Of a stretch of DNA of 64,000 nucleotides, positions 17,648 to 25,810 are shown one piece after another (position 1 is the stretch's first letter; each line of letters opens with the position of its first letter). This DNA is from Arthrobacter globiformis. Its GTDB lineage: Bacteria > Actinomycetota > Actinomycetes > Actinomycetales > Micrococcaceae. The position numbers and the translations under genes were made by a program. The notes under the pieces are model-generated. The model made no database searches. It saw only the letters and a list, made by a program, of their open reading frames with translations, and had not been told where the DNA came from. The DNA lies in assembly GCF_030815865.1 (NCBI RefSeq), contig NZ_JAUSXI010000001.1, positions 1,736,001-1,800,000 on the forward strand. Reading direction: 5' to 3'.

Positions 17648-17710
17648 GAGTTTTTGTACAGATATTGGGCGCTAAGGGGCTCGGAAGTCCCATTATCTGT
17701 ACAAAAACTC
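17648..17710. repeat. Dispersed palindromic element, copy 1
   Basis: Perfect 17-bp inverted arms (GAGTTTTTGTACAGATA at 17648-17664 and its complement at 17694-17710) flank 29 bases that pair further through GGG / CCC. The 18-base right end TATCTGTACAAAAACTCC recurs unchanged in copy 2 at 42841-42858. It lies between the converging ABC-F and TetR genes. Confidence 0.85.
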
Positions 17711-17755
17711 CACCAGGTGCGGAGCAGGGCGGAACCCAGACGACGGTCTGCCGGA

Positions 17756-18442
17756 CTATGCCTCGCTGCGGAGTTCCGGGTCCTTTTTGAGGCCGGTCAG
17801 GCCGTTCCAGGCCAGGTTGACGAGGTGTGCGGCGACGGCCCGTTTGTCGGGCTGGCGGGCGTCCTGCCACCACTGACCCGTCATCGCCACCATGCCCACG
17901 AGCATCTGCGCGTACATGGCGCCGTCGGCTGCGCTGAACCCGCGGCGGGCGAATTCATCGGACAGGATGTATTCAACGCGCGCGGTCACGTGTGAAAGCA
18001 GCGTGGAGAAGGCGCCTTCGGGCTGGGACGGGGGAGCGTCGCGCATGAGGATGCGGAAGCCGTCGGTGCGTTCCTCGATGTAGGTGAGCAGGGCCAGGGC
18101 AGCGCGCTCCACGAGGACCCTCGGCTTGGCCTCCTGGGTGAGTGCGTCATTGATGGCGGCGAGCAGGATCCTGAACTCGTACTCGACGACCTGCGTGTAC
18201 AGGCCTTCCTTCGAGCCGAAGTGCTCGTAGATCACGGGCTTGGAAACGCCGGCAGCGGCCGCAATCTCCTCGATGGTGGTGCCGTCCAGCCCCCGCATCG
18301 CGAAAAGGGCCCGCCCTACTTCGACGAGCTGGGACCGCCGCTGGGGTCCGGTCATCCGCGACCGGGGGATGCGGCCAGCGGCTGCGTCGGGCCTAGCTGG
18401 CAGGTTCCCCGGACCGTCAGTTGTCCCTGTGCTGTTGCTCAC
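17756..18442 (-). CDS. TetR-family transcriptional regulator
   Basis: 228 aa. The helix-turn-helix region spans about residues 36-85 (RSQLVEVGRALFAMRG, TTIEEIAAAAGVSKPVIYEHF, SKEGLYTQVV). The C-terminal ligand-binding half contains VERAALALLTYIEER and MVAMTGQWWQDARQPDK. GTG 18442 is proposed because a CATGAT box (18449-18454) lies six bases upstream. ATG 18354 (MTGPQRRS) would give a shorter protein that still has the whole DNA-binding domain. TetR genes next to tRNA-Gln and glmU are common in actinobacteria. The ligand and targets cannot be inferred. Confidence 0.88.
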   Translation of the reverse strand: MSNSTGTTDGPGNLPARPDAAAGRIPRSRMTGPQRRSQLVEVGRALFAMRGLDGTTIEEIAAAAGVSKPVIYEHFGSKEGLYTQVVEYEFRILLAAINDALTQEAKPRVLVERAALALLTYIEERTDGFRILMRDAPPSQPEGAFSTLLSHVTARVEYILSDEFARRGFSAADGAMYAQMLVGMVAMTGQWWQDARQPDKRAVAAHLVNLAWNGLTGLKKDPELRSEA

Positions 18443-18601
18443 GGTCCAATCATGCCTTATGTCAAGCGGCGGGCAGGGGCGGCGGCGGGTCCCGGCGCGG
18501 TGCCCCGACCGTCGCCGGCGCACCGGATGAGCCGCGGTCGCACGAGCGTCAACGTTCGTGGCAGAATTGGTTCTCGTGCCCGGGCTTAGCTCCGGGCATG
18601 G

Positions 18602-18673
18602 TCCGCCCTGGTGTAATGGCAGCACCCCGGCCTTTGGAGCCGTGGAGTATAGGTTCGAATCCTATGGGCGGAA
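18602..18673 (+). tRNA. tRNA-Gln (anticodon TTG)
   Basis: A 72-base cloverleaf. The acceptor TCCGCCC pairs with GGGCGGA, followed by discriminator A. The D arm is GTGTAATGGCAGCAC. The anticodon loop is CTTTGGA with TTG at the anticodon position, and the T arm ATAGG-TTCGAAT-CCTAT pairs perfectly. The anticodon stem has one unpaired end pair. CCA is not encoded. It lies between the divergent TetR gene and glmU. Confidence 0.93.
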
Positions 18674-18795
18674 CAGCTGCATCAGAGGCGTCCAGTAGGA
18701 TGAACCCTGTTGCCGGTTCCGGGCACGGGCCCGGACACCGCCGCGCGGGCAGCCGCGGATGCAGCACAGCGCAACCGAGCAAGGAGAGCCCGTAC

Positions 18796-20286
18796 GTGAG
18801 CCCCGAGAAGTCCGGCCCAGCCGCCGTTATCGTCCTAGCTGCAGGTGCCGGTACCCGGATGAAATCCCGTACCCCGAAAATCCTCCACGAAATCGGCGGC
18901 CGCTCCATGGTGGGCCACGCCCTGCTCGCCGCCCGCAGCATCAGCCCCGAGCGCCTGGCCCTCGTGGTCCGGCATGAGCGGGACCGCGTTGCAGCCCACC
19001 TCAGGGAACTTGATCCCGACGCCGTGATCGTGGACCAGGACGAGGTCCCCGGCACCGGACGCGCCGTCGAAGTTGCCCTCGAAGCCCTGGACGCCAAGGA
19101 GCCTGTGGCTGGAACCGTCGTAGTCACCTACGGCGATGTCCCGCTGCTGACCGGCGAAATGCTCGCCGAACTCGTGTCCACGCACGAGCGCGAGGGCAAC
19201 GCGGTCACGGTGCTCACCGCGATCCTGGACGACGCCACCGGCTACGGCCGCATTCTCCGGGGCGAAGACGGCACGGTCACGGGCATCCGCGAACACAAGG
19301 ACGCCACCGACGCCGAGCGTGCGATCCGCGAGATCAACTCCGGCATCTACGCCTTTGACGCCGTTGTCCTCCGGGACGCCCTCGGCCACGTCACCACCGA
19401 CAACTCGCAGGGTGAAAAGTACCTGACCGATGTCCTCGGGCTGGCCCGCGAGGCAGGCGGCCGCGTGGCCGCCGTCGTCACGGCCGACCGCTGGCAGGTG
19501 GAAGGCGCCAACGACCGCGTCCAGCTGGCCGCCCTCGGCGCGGAGCACAACCGCCGGATCGTGGAAGCATGGATGCGCGCCGGTGTTACCGTCGTTGACC
19601 CCGCCACCACCTGGATCGACTCCACGGTGACCTTGGCGGAGGACGTCCGGATCCTGCCCAACACCCAGCTGCACGGCGCCACCACGGTGGCGCGGGACGC
19701 CGTCGTCGGCCCCGACTCCACACTGACGGATGTCAGTATCGGTGAGGGCGCCAAGGTAACCCGGACCCACGGATCCGGCGCGGAGATCGGCGCGGGCGCC
19801 AGCGTTGGCCCCTTCACCTACCTGCGCCCGGGAACGGTCCTGGGCGAGACAGGCAAGATCGGCGCCTTCTACGAAACCAAGAACGTCAGGATCGGCCGCG
19901 GCTCCAAGCTGTCCCACCTGGGCTACGCCGGGGACGCAGAGATTGGCGAGGACACGAACATCGGCTGCGGCAACATCACCGCGAACTACGACGGCGAGAA
20001 GAAGCACCGCACGGTGATCGGCTCGGGCGTGCGCACCGGCTCCAACACAGTATTCGTCGCTCCGGTCACGGTGGGGGACGGTGCCTACAGCGGCGCCGGA
20101 GCCGTGATCCGCAAGGACGTGCCCGCAGGTGCCCTGGCGCTGTCCATGGCAGCACAGCGCAACGCCGAGGGCTGGGTCGCGGCCAACCGCCCCGGCTCGC
20201 TGTCTGCGGAACTGGCAGAAGCCGCCGCGGCCCGCGAAGGCCGCAATGAGACCTCAAATTCCCCCGCATCTACAGAAGAGGGCTAG
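18796..20286 (+). CDS. glmU: Bifunctional UDP-N-acetylglucosamine pyrophosphorylase / glucosamine-1-phosphate acetyltransferase
   Basis: 496 aa. GlmU acetylates glucosamine-1-phosphate and then uridylylates it to UDP-GlcNAc for peptidoglycan. The N-terminal Rossmann-like domain carries the nucleotide loop LAAGAGTRMKSRTPKILHEIGG and TYGDVPLL. The C-terminal half is a left-handed beta helix with hexapeptide repeats, including YLRPGTVLGE, GNITANYDGEKKHRT and the acetyl-CoA site region. GTG 18796 is chosen because AAGGAGAG lies about eight bases upstream. prs begins five bases after the stop, so the two form an operon. Confidence 0.95.
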   Translation: MSPEKSGPAAVIVLAAGAGTRMKSRTPKILHEIGGRSMVGHALLAARSISPERLALVVRHERDRVAAHLRELDPDAVIVDQDEVPGTGRAVEVALEALDAKEPVAGTVVVTYGDVPLLTGEMLAELVSTHEREGNAVTVLTAILDDATGYGRILRGEDGTVTGIREHKDATDAERAIREINSGIYAFDAVVLRDALGHVTTDNSQGEKYLTDVLGLAREAGGRVAAVVTADRWQVEGANDRVQLAALGAEHNRRIVEAWMRAGVTVVDPATTWIDSTVTLAEDVRILPNTQLHGATTVARDAVVGPDSTLTDVSIGEGAKVTRTHGSGAEIGAGASVGPFTYLRPGTVLGETGKIGAFYETKNVRIGRGSKLSHLGYAGDAEIGEDTNIGCGNITANYDGEKKHRTVIGSGVRTGSNTVFVAPVTVGDGAYSGAGAVIRKDVPAGALALSMAAQRNAEGWVAANRPGSLSAELAEAAAAREGRNETSNSPASTEEG

Positions 20287-20291
20287 CAACC

Positions 20292-21272
20292 ATGACCGAA
20301 ATTACGGCTCACGGCGAGAAGAAACTGGTGCTCGCCGCAGGGCGTGCACACCCGGAGCTTGCCCGGGAGATCGCCAAGGAGCTGGGCACGGAACTGCTGC
20401 CTGTGGACGCCTACGACTTCGCCAACGGCGAGATCTACGTCCGCGCCGGGGAGAGCGTCCGCGGAACCGATGCCTTCGTCATCCAGGCGCACCCCGCGCC
20501 GCTGAACAACTGGCTCATGGAACAGCTGATCATGATCGATTCGCTGAAGCGTGCCTCCGCCAAGCGGATCACCGTTGTTTCGCCGTTTTACCCGTACTCG
20601 CGCCAGGACAAGAAGGGCCGCGGCCGCGAGCCGATCTCCGCCCGTCTTGTGGCCGACATGTACAAGACGGCCGGCGCCGACCGCATCATGAGCGTGGACC
20701 TGCACACCTCGCAGATCCAGGGCTTTTTCGACGGTCCGGTGGACCACCTCATGGCCATCCCGCTGCTGGCGGACTACATCCGTACCCGGGTCAGCGCCGA
20801 CAACATCACCGTGGTCTCACCCGACACCGGCCGCGTGCGTGTGGCCGAGCAGTGGGCCGAGCGCCTCGGTGGCGCTCCGCTGGCATTCGTCCACAAGAGC
20901 CGCGACCTGACCGTGCCCAACCAGGCCGTGTCCAAGACCGTGGTAGGCCAGATCGAGGGCCGCACCTGCGTGCTGATCGACGACATGATCGACACCGGCG
21001 GAACCATCTCCGGCGCCGTGCAGGTGCTCAAGAACGCCGGCGCTAAGGATGTCATCATCGCCGCCACGCACGCGGTGTTCTCCGACCCCGCCGGCAGGCG
21101 CCTCTCCGAGTCCGGAGCCCGCGAAGTAGTTGTCACCAACACGCTGCCCATCCCCGCTGACAAGCGCTTCCCCGAGCTCACCGTCCTGTCCATCGCGCCG
21201 CTCATCGCCCGGGCCATCCGTGAAGTGTTCGACGACGGTTCGGTCACCAGCCTGTTCGACGGCAACGCGTAA
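20292..21272 (+). CDS. prs: Ribose-phosphate pyrophosphokinase (PRPP synthetase)
   Basis: 326 aa. It makes PRPP from ribose-5-phosphate and ATP for nucleotide, histidine and tryptophan synthesis. Motifs: SVRGTDAFVIQAHPAPLN, the flexible-loop region SPFYPYSRQDKKGRGREPIS, the MSVDLHTSQIQGFFDGPVD segment and the PRPP-binding VLIDDMIDTGGTISGA. The start is ATG 20292 with a weak GAGGG upstream. It is coupled to glmU by a five-base gap. Confidence 0.96.
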   Translation: MTEITAHGEKKLVLAAGRAHPELAREIAKELGTELLPVDAYDFANGEIYVRAGESVRGTDAFVIQAHPAPLNNWLMEQLIMIDSLKRASAKRITVVSPFYPYSRQDKKGRGREPISARLVADMYKTAGADRIMSVDLHTSQIQGFFDGPVDHLMAIPLLADYIRTRVSADNITVVSPDTGRVRVAEQWAERLGGAPLAFVHKSRDLTVPNQAVSKTVVGQIEGRTCVLIDDMIDTGGTISGAVQVLKNAGAKDVIIAATHAVFSDPAGRRLSESGAREVVVTNTLPIPADKRFPELTVLSIAPLIARAIREVFDDGSVTSLFDGNA

Positions 21273-21320
21273 GGCCGCTGTTTGAGCTGGGCCCACGCTC
21301 AGTGGGCTTGTGGGGACCAA

Positions 21321-21350
21321 CCCCGGTTTCGACAAGCTCAACCACCGGGG
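21321..21350. repeat. Dispersed GACAAGCTCAACC element, copy 1
   Basis: CCCCGGT (21321-21327) pairs with ACCGGGG (21344-21350) around the 19-base core GGTTTCGACAAGCTCAACC. The same core occurs on the other strand and as an inverted pair at 32296-32339. It follows the prs stop by about 50 bp. Confidence 0.75.
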
Positions 21351-21385
21351 CCCGGCCCGTTTTCAGTAAACAGGCCGGGCGCTGG

Positions 21386-21578
21386 TAAGCTTTGTCCCGA
21401 TACCTTGGCGAGGGAGAGCACCGGAAATCCGTATGCGCGGAACACCGGATTGCTGGTCTCCGTTATCGACTGGGTCTGAATCACCCTTCTGGTGGGGCCG
21501 CCTTCGGGCCGCCCAGCGTTGAAGGTCACTCCAGACCTCCGCCCTTGCTGAAACAATAATTGCTACCAGGAGATTCAT
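21386..21578 (+). promoter_or_regulatory. Promoter and structured leader of rplY
   Basis: A TAAGCT -10 box at 21386-21391 predicts transcription from about 21398, giving a leader of about 180 nt. Three nested helices can form at its 5' end: CGATA (21398-21402) with TATCG (21464-21468), GGAGA (21413-21417) with TCTCC (21457-21461), and AATCCG (21426-21431) with CGGATT (21446-21451). A further GGCC / GGCC hairpin lies near 21497-21513, and AGGAG lies about seven bases before ATG 21579. Because L25 binds a 5S rRNA helix, feedback control by the protein through this leader is plausible but unproven. Confidence 0.5.
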
Positions 21579-22187
21579 ATGTCTGAGCAGAAGCTCGCAG
21601 CAGAAGCCCGCACCGAATTCGGCAAGGGCTTCGCCCGCCGCGCCCGCATGGCCGGTCAGATCCCCGCCGTGATCTACGGCCACGGCGCAGAGCCCATCCA
21701 CATCACCCTCCCCGCCAAGGCCACCACCCTGGCCGTGCGCACCGCGAACGCCCTGCTGTCCCTCGACCTCAACGGCGAGGGCCACCTGGCCCTGGTCAAG
21801 GACATCCAGCGCGACCCGATCAAGCAGATCATCGAGCACATCGACCTCCTGACCGTCCGCCAGGGCGAGACGGTGACCGTGGACGTTCCCGTTCACCTCG
21901 TCGGCGAGCTGGCTCCGGGCAACGCCTACAACCAGGAAATGACCGTCATCTCCCTCGAAGCTGAGGCAACCCACCTGCCCACAGCCATCGAAGTCGACAT
22001 CGAAGGCCGTTCCGCCGGCCAGCACATCCACGCCTCCGACCTCGTGCTGCCCAAGGGCTCGGTCCTGCTGGCCGACGCAGAGGCGTTGGTCGTCAACATC
22101 TCCGAGGCCACAGCAACGGCCGCAGAGGGCGAAGCCGAGGAGGGCGCCGCGGCAGCGGCTCCGGCCGAAGCAGCTGCTGCCGAGTAA
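21579..22187 (+). CDS. rplY: 50S ribosomal protein L25 (general stress protein CTC type)
   Basis: 202 aa. It binds 5S rRNA in the large subunit. The N-terminal L25 domain (EQKLAAEARTEFGKGFARRARMAGQIPAVIYGHG) is followed by the C-terminal TL5/CTC-type beta domain (VDVPVHLVGELAPG onward). An Ala/Glu-rich tail of about 25 residues ends the protein. The two-domain length fits the CTC form of L25. The start is ATG 21579 with AGGAG seven bases upstream. It is expressed from its own promoter behind prs and followed by pth. Confidence 0.95.
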   Translation: MSEQKLAAEARTEFGKGFARRARMAGQIPAVIYGHGAEPIHITLPAKATTLAVRTANALLSLDLNGEGHLALVKDIQRDPIKQIIEHIDLLTVRQGETVTVDVPVHLVGELAPGNAYNQEMTVISLEAEATHLPTAIEVDIEGRSAGQHIHASDLVLPKGSVLLADAEALVVNISEATATAAEGEAEEGAAAAAPAEAAAAE

Positions 22188-22228
22188 TTCGGCACAAGAC
22201 CTTCCCGCGCCACACAGGGCGTGGACCG

Positions 22229-22257
22229 GTGGCCGGGTCCTTTTCGGGCCCGGCCAC
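22229..22257 (+). terminator. Hairpin after rplY
   Basis: GTGGCCGGGTCC (22229-22240) pairs with the run at 22246-22257 around a TTTTC loop. The stem is 12 bp including one G-U pair. It lies 41 bp after the rplY stop and ahead of the separate pth promoter. There is no T tail. Confidence 0.5.
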
Positions 22258-22299
22258 TGCCGTCCCTGCCTGCCCCGCATGCATGCAAAACCCCCGCCT

Positions 22300-22305
22300 T
22301 AGGAT
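22300..22305 (+). promoter_or_regulatory. Leaderless -10 box of pth
   Basis: TAGGAT six bases before ATG 22312, with no ribosome site. This is the same arrangement as at rsmA. Confidence 0.6.
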
Positions 22306-22311
22306 TGATTC

Positions 22312-22896
22312 ATGACTGACACTTGGCTGATCGTAGGCCTTGGCAACCCCGGACCCGAGTACAGCGGCAACCGGCACAACGTCGGCCAGATGGTGCTGGA
22401 CGGACTGGCCGGGCGCATCGGTGGGAAGTTCAAGGCGCACAAGGCCAGGGCCCTGGTCCTGGAAGGCCGGCTGGGTATTGGCGGTCCCCGGGTGGTACTG
22501 GCGAAGCCGGGCACGTACATGAACGTCTCCGGCGGCCCGGTGTCGGCTCTGGCCAGGTTTTACGACGTCGAGCCGTCCCGCGTGGTGGCCGTCCATGACG
22601 AGATCGACATTCCCTTCAATACTGTGAAGCTGAAGATCGGCGGCGGCGAGGGAGGGCACAACGGTCTCCGGGACATCTCCAAGGCCCTCGCCACCAAGGA
22701 CTACCTCCGCGTCCGGGTGGGAGTCGGACGGCCGCCGGGCCGGATGGACACCGCCGACTACGTGCTCCGGGATTTCGGCACTGCGGAAAAGAAGGAACTG
22801 CCCTTCCTGCTCGATGACGCCGCAGATGCCGTCGAGCTCCTGGTCAGGGAGGGCCTGACGGCCGCGCAGCAGCAGTTCCACACCGCCAAGGTCTAG
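22312..22896 (+). CDS. pth: Peptidyl-tRNA hydrolase
   Basis: 194 aa. It releases peptides from prematurely dropped peptidyl-tRNA. Catalytic and binding residues are visible: the motif [17 protein letters not shown] carries Asn12 and the catalytic His22, [12 protein letters not shown] holds the third motif, and VHDEIDIPF carries the acidic partner. [13 protein letters not shown] is the conserved C-terminal loop. Length and order are standard. In many actinobacteria mfd follows directly; here about 12 kb separates the two. Confidence 0.96.
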   Translation: MTDTWLIVGLGNPGPEYSGNRHNVGQMVLDGLAGRIGGKFKAHKARALVLEGRLGIGGPRVVLAKPGTYMNVSGGPVSALARFYDVEPSRVVAVHDEIDIPFNTVKLKIGGGEGGHNGLRDISKALATKDYLRVRVGVGRPPGRMDTADYVLRDFGTAEKKELPFLLDDAADAVELLVREGLTAAQQQFHTAKV

Positions 22897-22989
22897 CGCC
22901 CTCCGCCTCGGTGTTTCCTCCCCACCGCACGAACCCTCAAGGTCGCATCAAGGTCTGCGAAATGTGAACGCAGTGCCCTGTATCCCTGC

Positions 22990-23012
22990 AAAGTAACGGG
23001 GTAGTCTACTTT
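22990..23012 (+). promoter_or_regulatory. Palindrome over the putative promoter of the first LuxR-ATPase gene
   Basis: AAAGTA (22990-22995) and TACTTT (23007-23012) form an inverted repeat separated by 11 bp. The gap contains TAGTCT, a possible -10 box. It lies about 60 bp before the start codon, so it could be an operator for autoregulation. Confidence 0.35.
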
Positions 23013-23071
23013 CTAAGCGGGGGAGGCGATGGAGCCTTTATCCTGCCGGGCGGGATGTAAGGAAAAAGTTC

Positions 23072-25810
23072 ATGTCAATTGAGCCACTGAGCTGGGGACG
23101 TGGGTCTACGGCGGGCGTGCTTGCGGGACCGGCGGGCGTCGCGGGCGGAACGGACCTCCAACGATGGTCGGTTCCGGCGCGCAGCGCAGACCTTGAAGCC
23201 ATCCGCACTGCCCTGACAGATCCCGAGTCCCTGGGCGTAGTTATCACAGGTGCCCGCGGTGTGGGGAAATCCTCGCTGGCGCGCACCGCCGTGGCTGAGC
23301 TGGGTCCCGACACCTGGGCGCTTCAGCTGCGCAGCCCCCTGACCGGCTCACAAACCTCGTACGGCTGCCTCGCCTTCCTCCTGGCCAGGCTTCCGCAGTC
23401 GGCGCTGGCTTCCCCGACCGCTATCCTCCAGGGCATCACCTCCCTGATCCGGTCTGACGCCGCCGGCCGGGATTGCGTCATCACCCTGGATACAACAGGC
23501 CAGATCGATGACATGAGTGCCGGCGTCATCCTGAACATCATGCTGACGCACACCGCCCGCGTCATCGCCATCGCCCCCAGCACCAGCGACCTTCCGGCGG
23601 ACTTCCACTGGCTGCTCACCGACCGGCGGCTGACGGAAGTCCGGCTGGACAACCTCAACGAACTCCAGACCCGGCAGGTGCTGCTGACGCTGCTGGGCCA
23701 CCGGGTCTCGGCCTCGCTCGTGAGCACCTACCACGCCATCGTGGGCGGCAATCCGCTCCTGCTCAAGGCGCTCGTCACCGAGCAGCGGCAGTCGGGAAAC
23801 CTCGTCCTGTCGGATTCTGTCTGGACCCTGCGGGACAGGGTGGTGCTCGACGGCGCCACCGGTCTGGATGACATTGTCCGGTCCCGCTGGTCCCGGGAAG
23901 AACCGGAAACCCGCGAGGTCATCGAAATGCTTGCCTGTGCGCGGCGTGTCCCTCTGGCAAGGCTGACCGAAGTTTACGGCACCGACACCGTGGCCGACAT
24001 GGAGGACGCCGGGCTGCTCACGGTCGGCGTCACAGGGGACCGCTGGGTCTCCCTGCGGGAGCAGTACCTTGGGGACGTGGTGCGGTCCTGGCTGAGCATC
24101 TCCCGCCGTCGTGAACTCCGGACCCTGTTGCTGGGCGGCCACGAACCCGAGTTGTCCGTGCTGAGCATGGAGGAGCGCATAGAGTTCGCCGCCTGGACCA
24201 GGGAATGCCAGGCCGAACTGAGCCCCGCGATGGCGGTGGCGGCCGCTGAGGCGGCGGTGCAGCTCTTTGACCCGCGGTTCGCGATCTCCTGCGTTGAAGG
24301 CATCAAGAAAACGGATGACGTCTGGGTCGAAGCACAGCTGCACAAGGCAACCGCCTACCTGCTGCTCGACCTGCCGGTGCAGGCCATGGCCGCGCTGGAG
24401 GATATTTCCCGGGTACAGCTGGACGCGCTCGAGCAGGAGGCCTTCGCCCGGGTCGTGGCAGCCAAGACCCGGGTCATGGTCTGGCTGCCGGAGCTGTGCG
24501 ACAACGTGCCGGACGAGCTGGCAGCTGCCCGCAAGCGGCTGGACGTTGCCACCGCAGTGGCATCCAGCTGGCCCGATCCGTTTGGCACGGCCGCCAACGT
24601 CATCACGCTGGCCGAATTCGAATACAAATCGTTCATCGGCGACTACGCCTCCATGGTCGGAAAGCTGGAGGAAGCCATCGACCCCGAGGTCAACAAGGAC
24701 CCCGGCTTCAGGATCCAGGCGGCGCTGATCCTGATGCACGCCTTGTCGGCGGTCGGCCGGGAAATGGACGCCCTCCAGCTGATGCGCCGCGTGGGAGGAC
24801 AGCTTTCGGACGCAGAGCCGCTGACCGGACTGCGGGAGCGGTTCGCCATGACGGCGTTCAACGTGCTGCTGCAGGCCGGCCAGTGGAAGCGGTGCCTGGA
24901 ACTCGTCGGCCCGCCCAAGGGACAGGAGGAGCGCCGGCTGGCCTACCGGACGTCTGCCACGGAACTGGCCGCCGGCATCGCCTACCTTTTTTCCGGCCGC
25001 GGCGCGGTGGCCCTGGATTCACTGCTCTCCGCTGTCGCCCAGCTTGAGCTCCGCCCTGTACTGAACATGCTGCAGGCCGCCTACGCCGCCACCGCCTTCG
25101 CCTACGCCCAGATCGGCAACGCCGGGCAGGCGCACAAGTATCTCGACAAGCTCCGCGGGGTGCGCGGGCACTGCAACTTCGGCACCATGTTCATCACCGA
25201 GTTCTGCGCGGACATGGCCGGACGTTGGCTGGGCGACACCGACGCCGTGAAACGTCTGCTCAAGGCAGCACACCGCGACATCGATGCGGGCCGGTACACG
25301 CTGGCGGGCATCAGCCTGCTCGGAGCGACCGTGAACGGGACGGATGAGGACTTCCGCCTGATGGAGGAGGTGGCGGGCCACCGCCAGGGGACCCTCTCCG
25401 AGATCTCACGCCTCATCGCCGTAGGCACCCGCACCAAGGACGCCAAGGTTCTTTTGGAAGGCGCGCACCTGTGCGCGGAACTGGAACTCGACGCCGTGGA
25501 GGCCCGGTGCGTTGCGCTGGCCGTCGACTTTGCCCGCCACTCCGGCGATTCCGCCTCCGCCCGTGTTGCCCAGGCCCGTCTGGACAGCCTCACCGCCACG
25601 GTGCCCAGCCTTCCGATCGTTCCCAGCAGCGGAAGCCCGCTCCTTACCGCCCGGGAACGCCAGATCTCCCGGCTGGCCGGAAGGGGCGTCTCCAACCGGG
25701 ACATCGCCCTGGAGATGGGCGTATCAGTCCGAACGGTGGAGGGCCACCTCTACCAGGTCTTCACCAAGCTTGGCGTGACATCCAGAGGTGATCTGCCTGG
25801 CCTCGTCTAA
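23072..25810 (+). CDS. Large ATP-binding LuxR-family transcriptional regulator 1
   Basis: 912 aa. The N-terminal AAA/STAND-like ATPase has Walker A ITGARGVGKSSLA (G60-S68) and an acidic IITLD-type strand. A long helical, TPR-like middle follows, and then a C-terminal LuxR helix-turn-helix (about 850-912) with the signature LTARERQISRLAGRGVSNRD and GVSVRTVEGHLYQVFTKLGV. The size and layout fit the LAL-type regulators, which read a cellular signal through the ATPase/TPR part. ATG 23072 follows AAGGAAAAAG. The next gene starts inside its last codons, so it is co-expressed with a paralogue. No signal or target can be named. Confidence 0.88.
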   Translation: MSIEPLSWGRGSTAGVLAGPAGVAGGTDLQRWSVPARSADLEAIRTALTDPESLGVVITGARGVGKSSLARTAVAELGPDTWALQLRSPLTGSQTSYGCLAFLLARLPQSALASPTAILQGITSLIRSDAAGRDCVITLDTTGQIDDMSAGVILNIMLTHTARVIAIAPSTSDLPADFHWLLTDRRLTEVRLDNLNELQTRQVLLTLLGHRVSASLVSTYHAIVGGNPLLLKALVTEQRQSGNLVLSDSVWTLRDRVVLDGATGLDDIVRSRWSREEPETREVIEMLACARRVPLARLTEVYGTDTVADMEDAGLLTVGVTGDRWVSLREQYLGDVVRSWLSISRRRELRTLLLGGHEPELSVLSMEERIEFAAWTRECQAELSPAMAVAAAEAAVQLFDPRFAISCVEGIKKTDDVWVEAQLHKATAYLLLDLPVQAMAALEDISRVQLDALEQEAFARVVAAKTRVMVWLPELCDNVPDELAAARKRLDVATAVASSWPDPFGTAANVITLAEFEYKSFIGDYASMVGKLEEAIDPEVNKDPGFRIQAALILMHALSAVGREMDALQLMRRVGGQLSDAEPLTGLRERFAMTAFNVLLQAGQWKRCLELVGPPKGQEERRLAYRTSATELAAGIAYLFSGRGAVALDSLLSAVAQLELRPVLNMLQAAYAATAFAYAQIGNAGQAHKYLDKLRGVRGHCNFGTMFITEFCADMAGRWLGDTDAVKRLLKAAHRDIDAGRYTLAGISLLGATVNGTDEDFRLMEEVAGHRQGTLSEISRLIAVGTRTKDAKVLLEGAHLCAELELDAVEARCVALAVDFARHSGDSASARVAQARLDSLTATVPSLPIVPSSGSPLLTARERQISRLAGRGVSNRDIALEMGVSVRTVEGHLYQVFTKLGVTSRGDLPGLV

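Noticed and set aside
17648..17710. Intrinsic terminator for the ABC-F gene
   Set aside because: The T-run is in the left arm and the right arm ends in A/C; the second copy shows it to be a dispersed element.
18421..18795. glmU extended upstream through the tRNA
   Set aside because: The open frame runs through tRNA-Gln; GTG 18796 has AAGGAGAG and starts the conserved domain.
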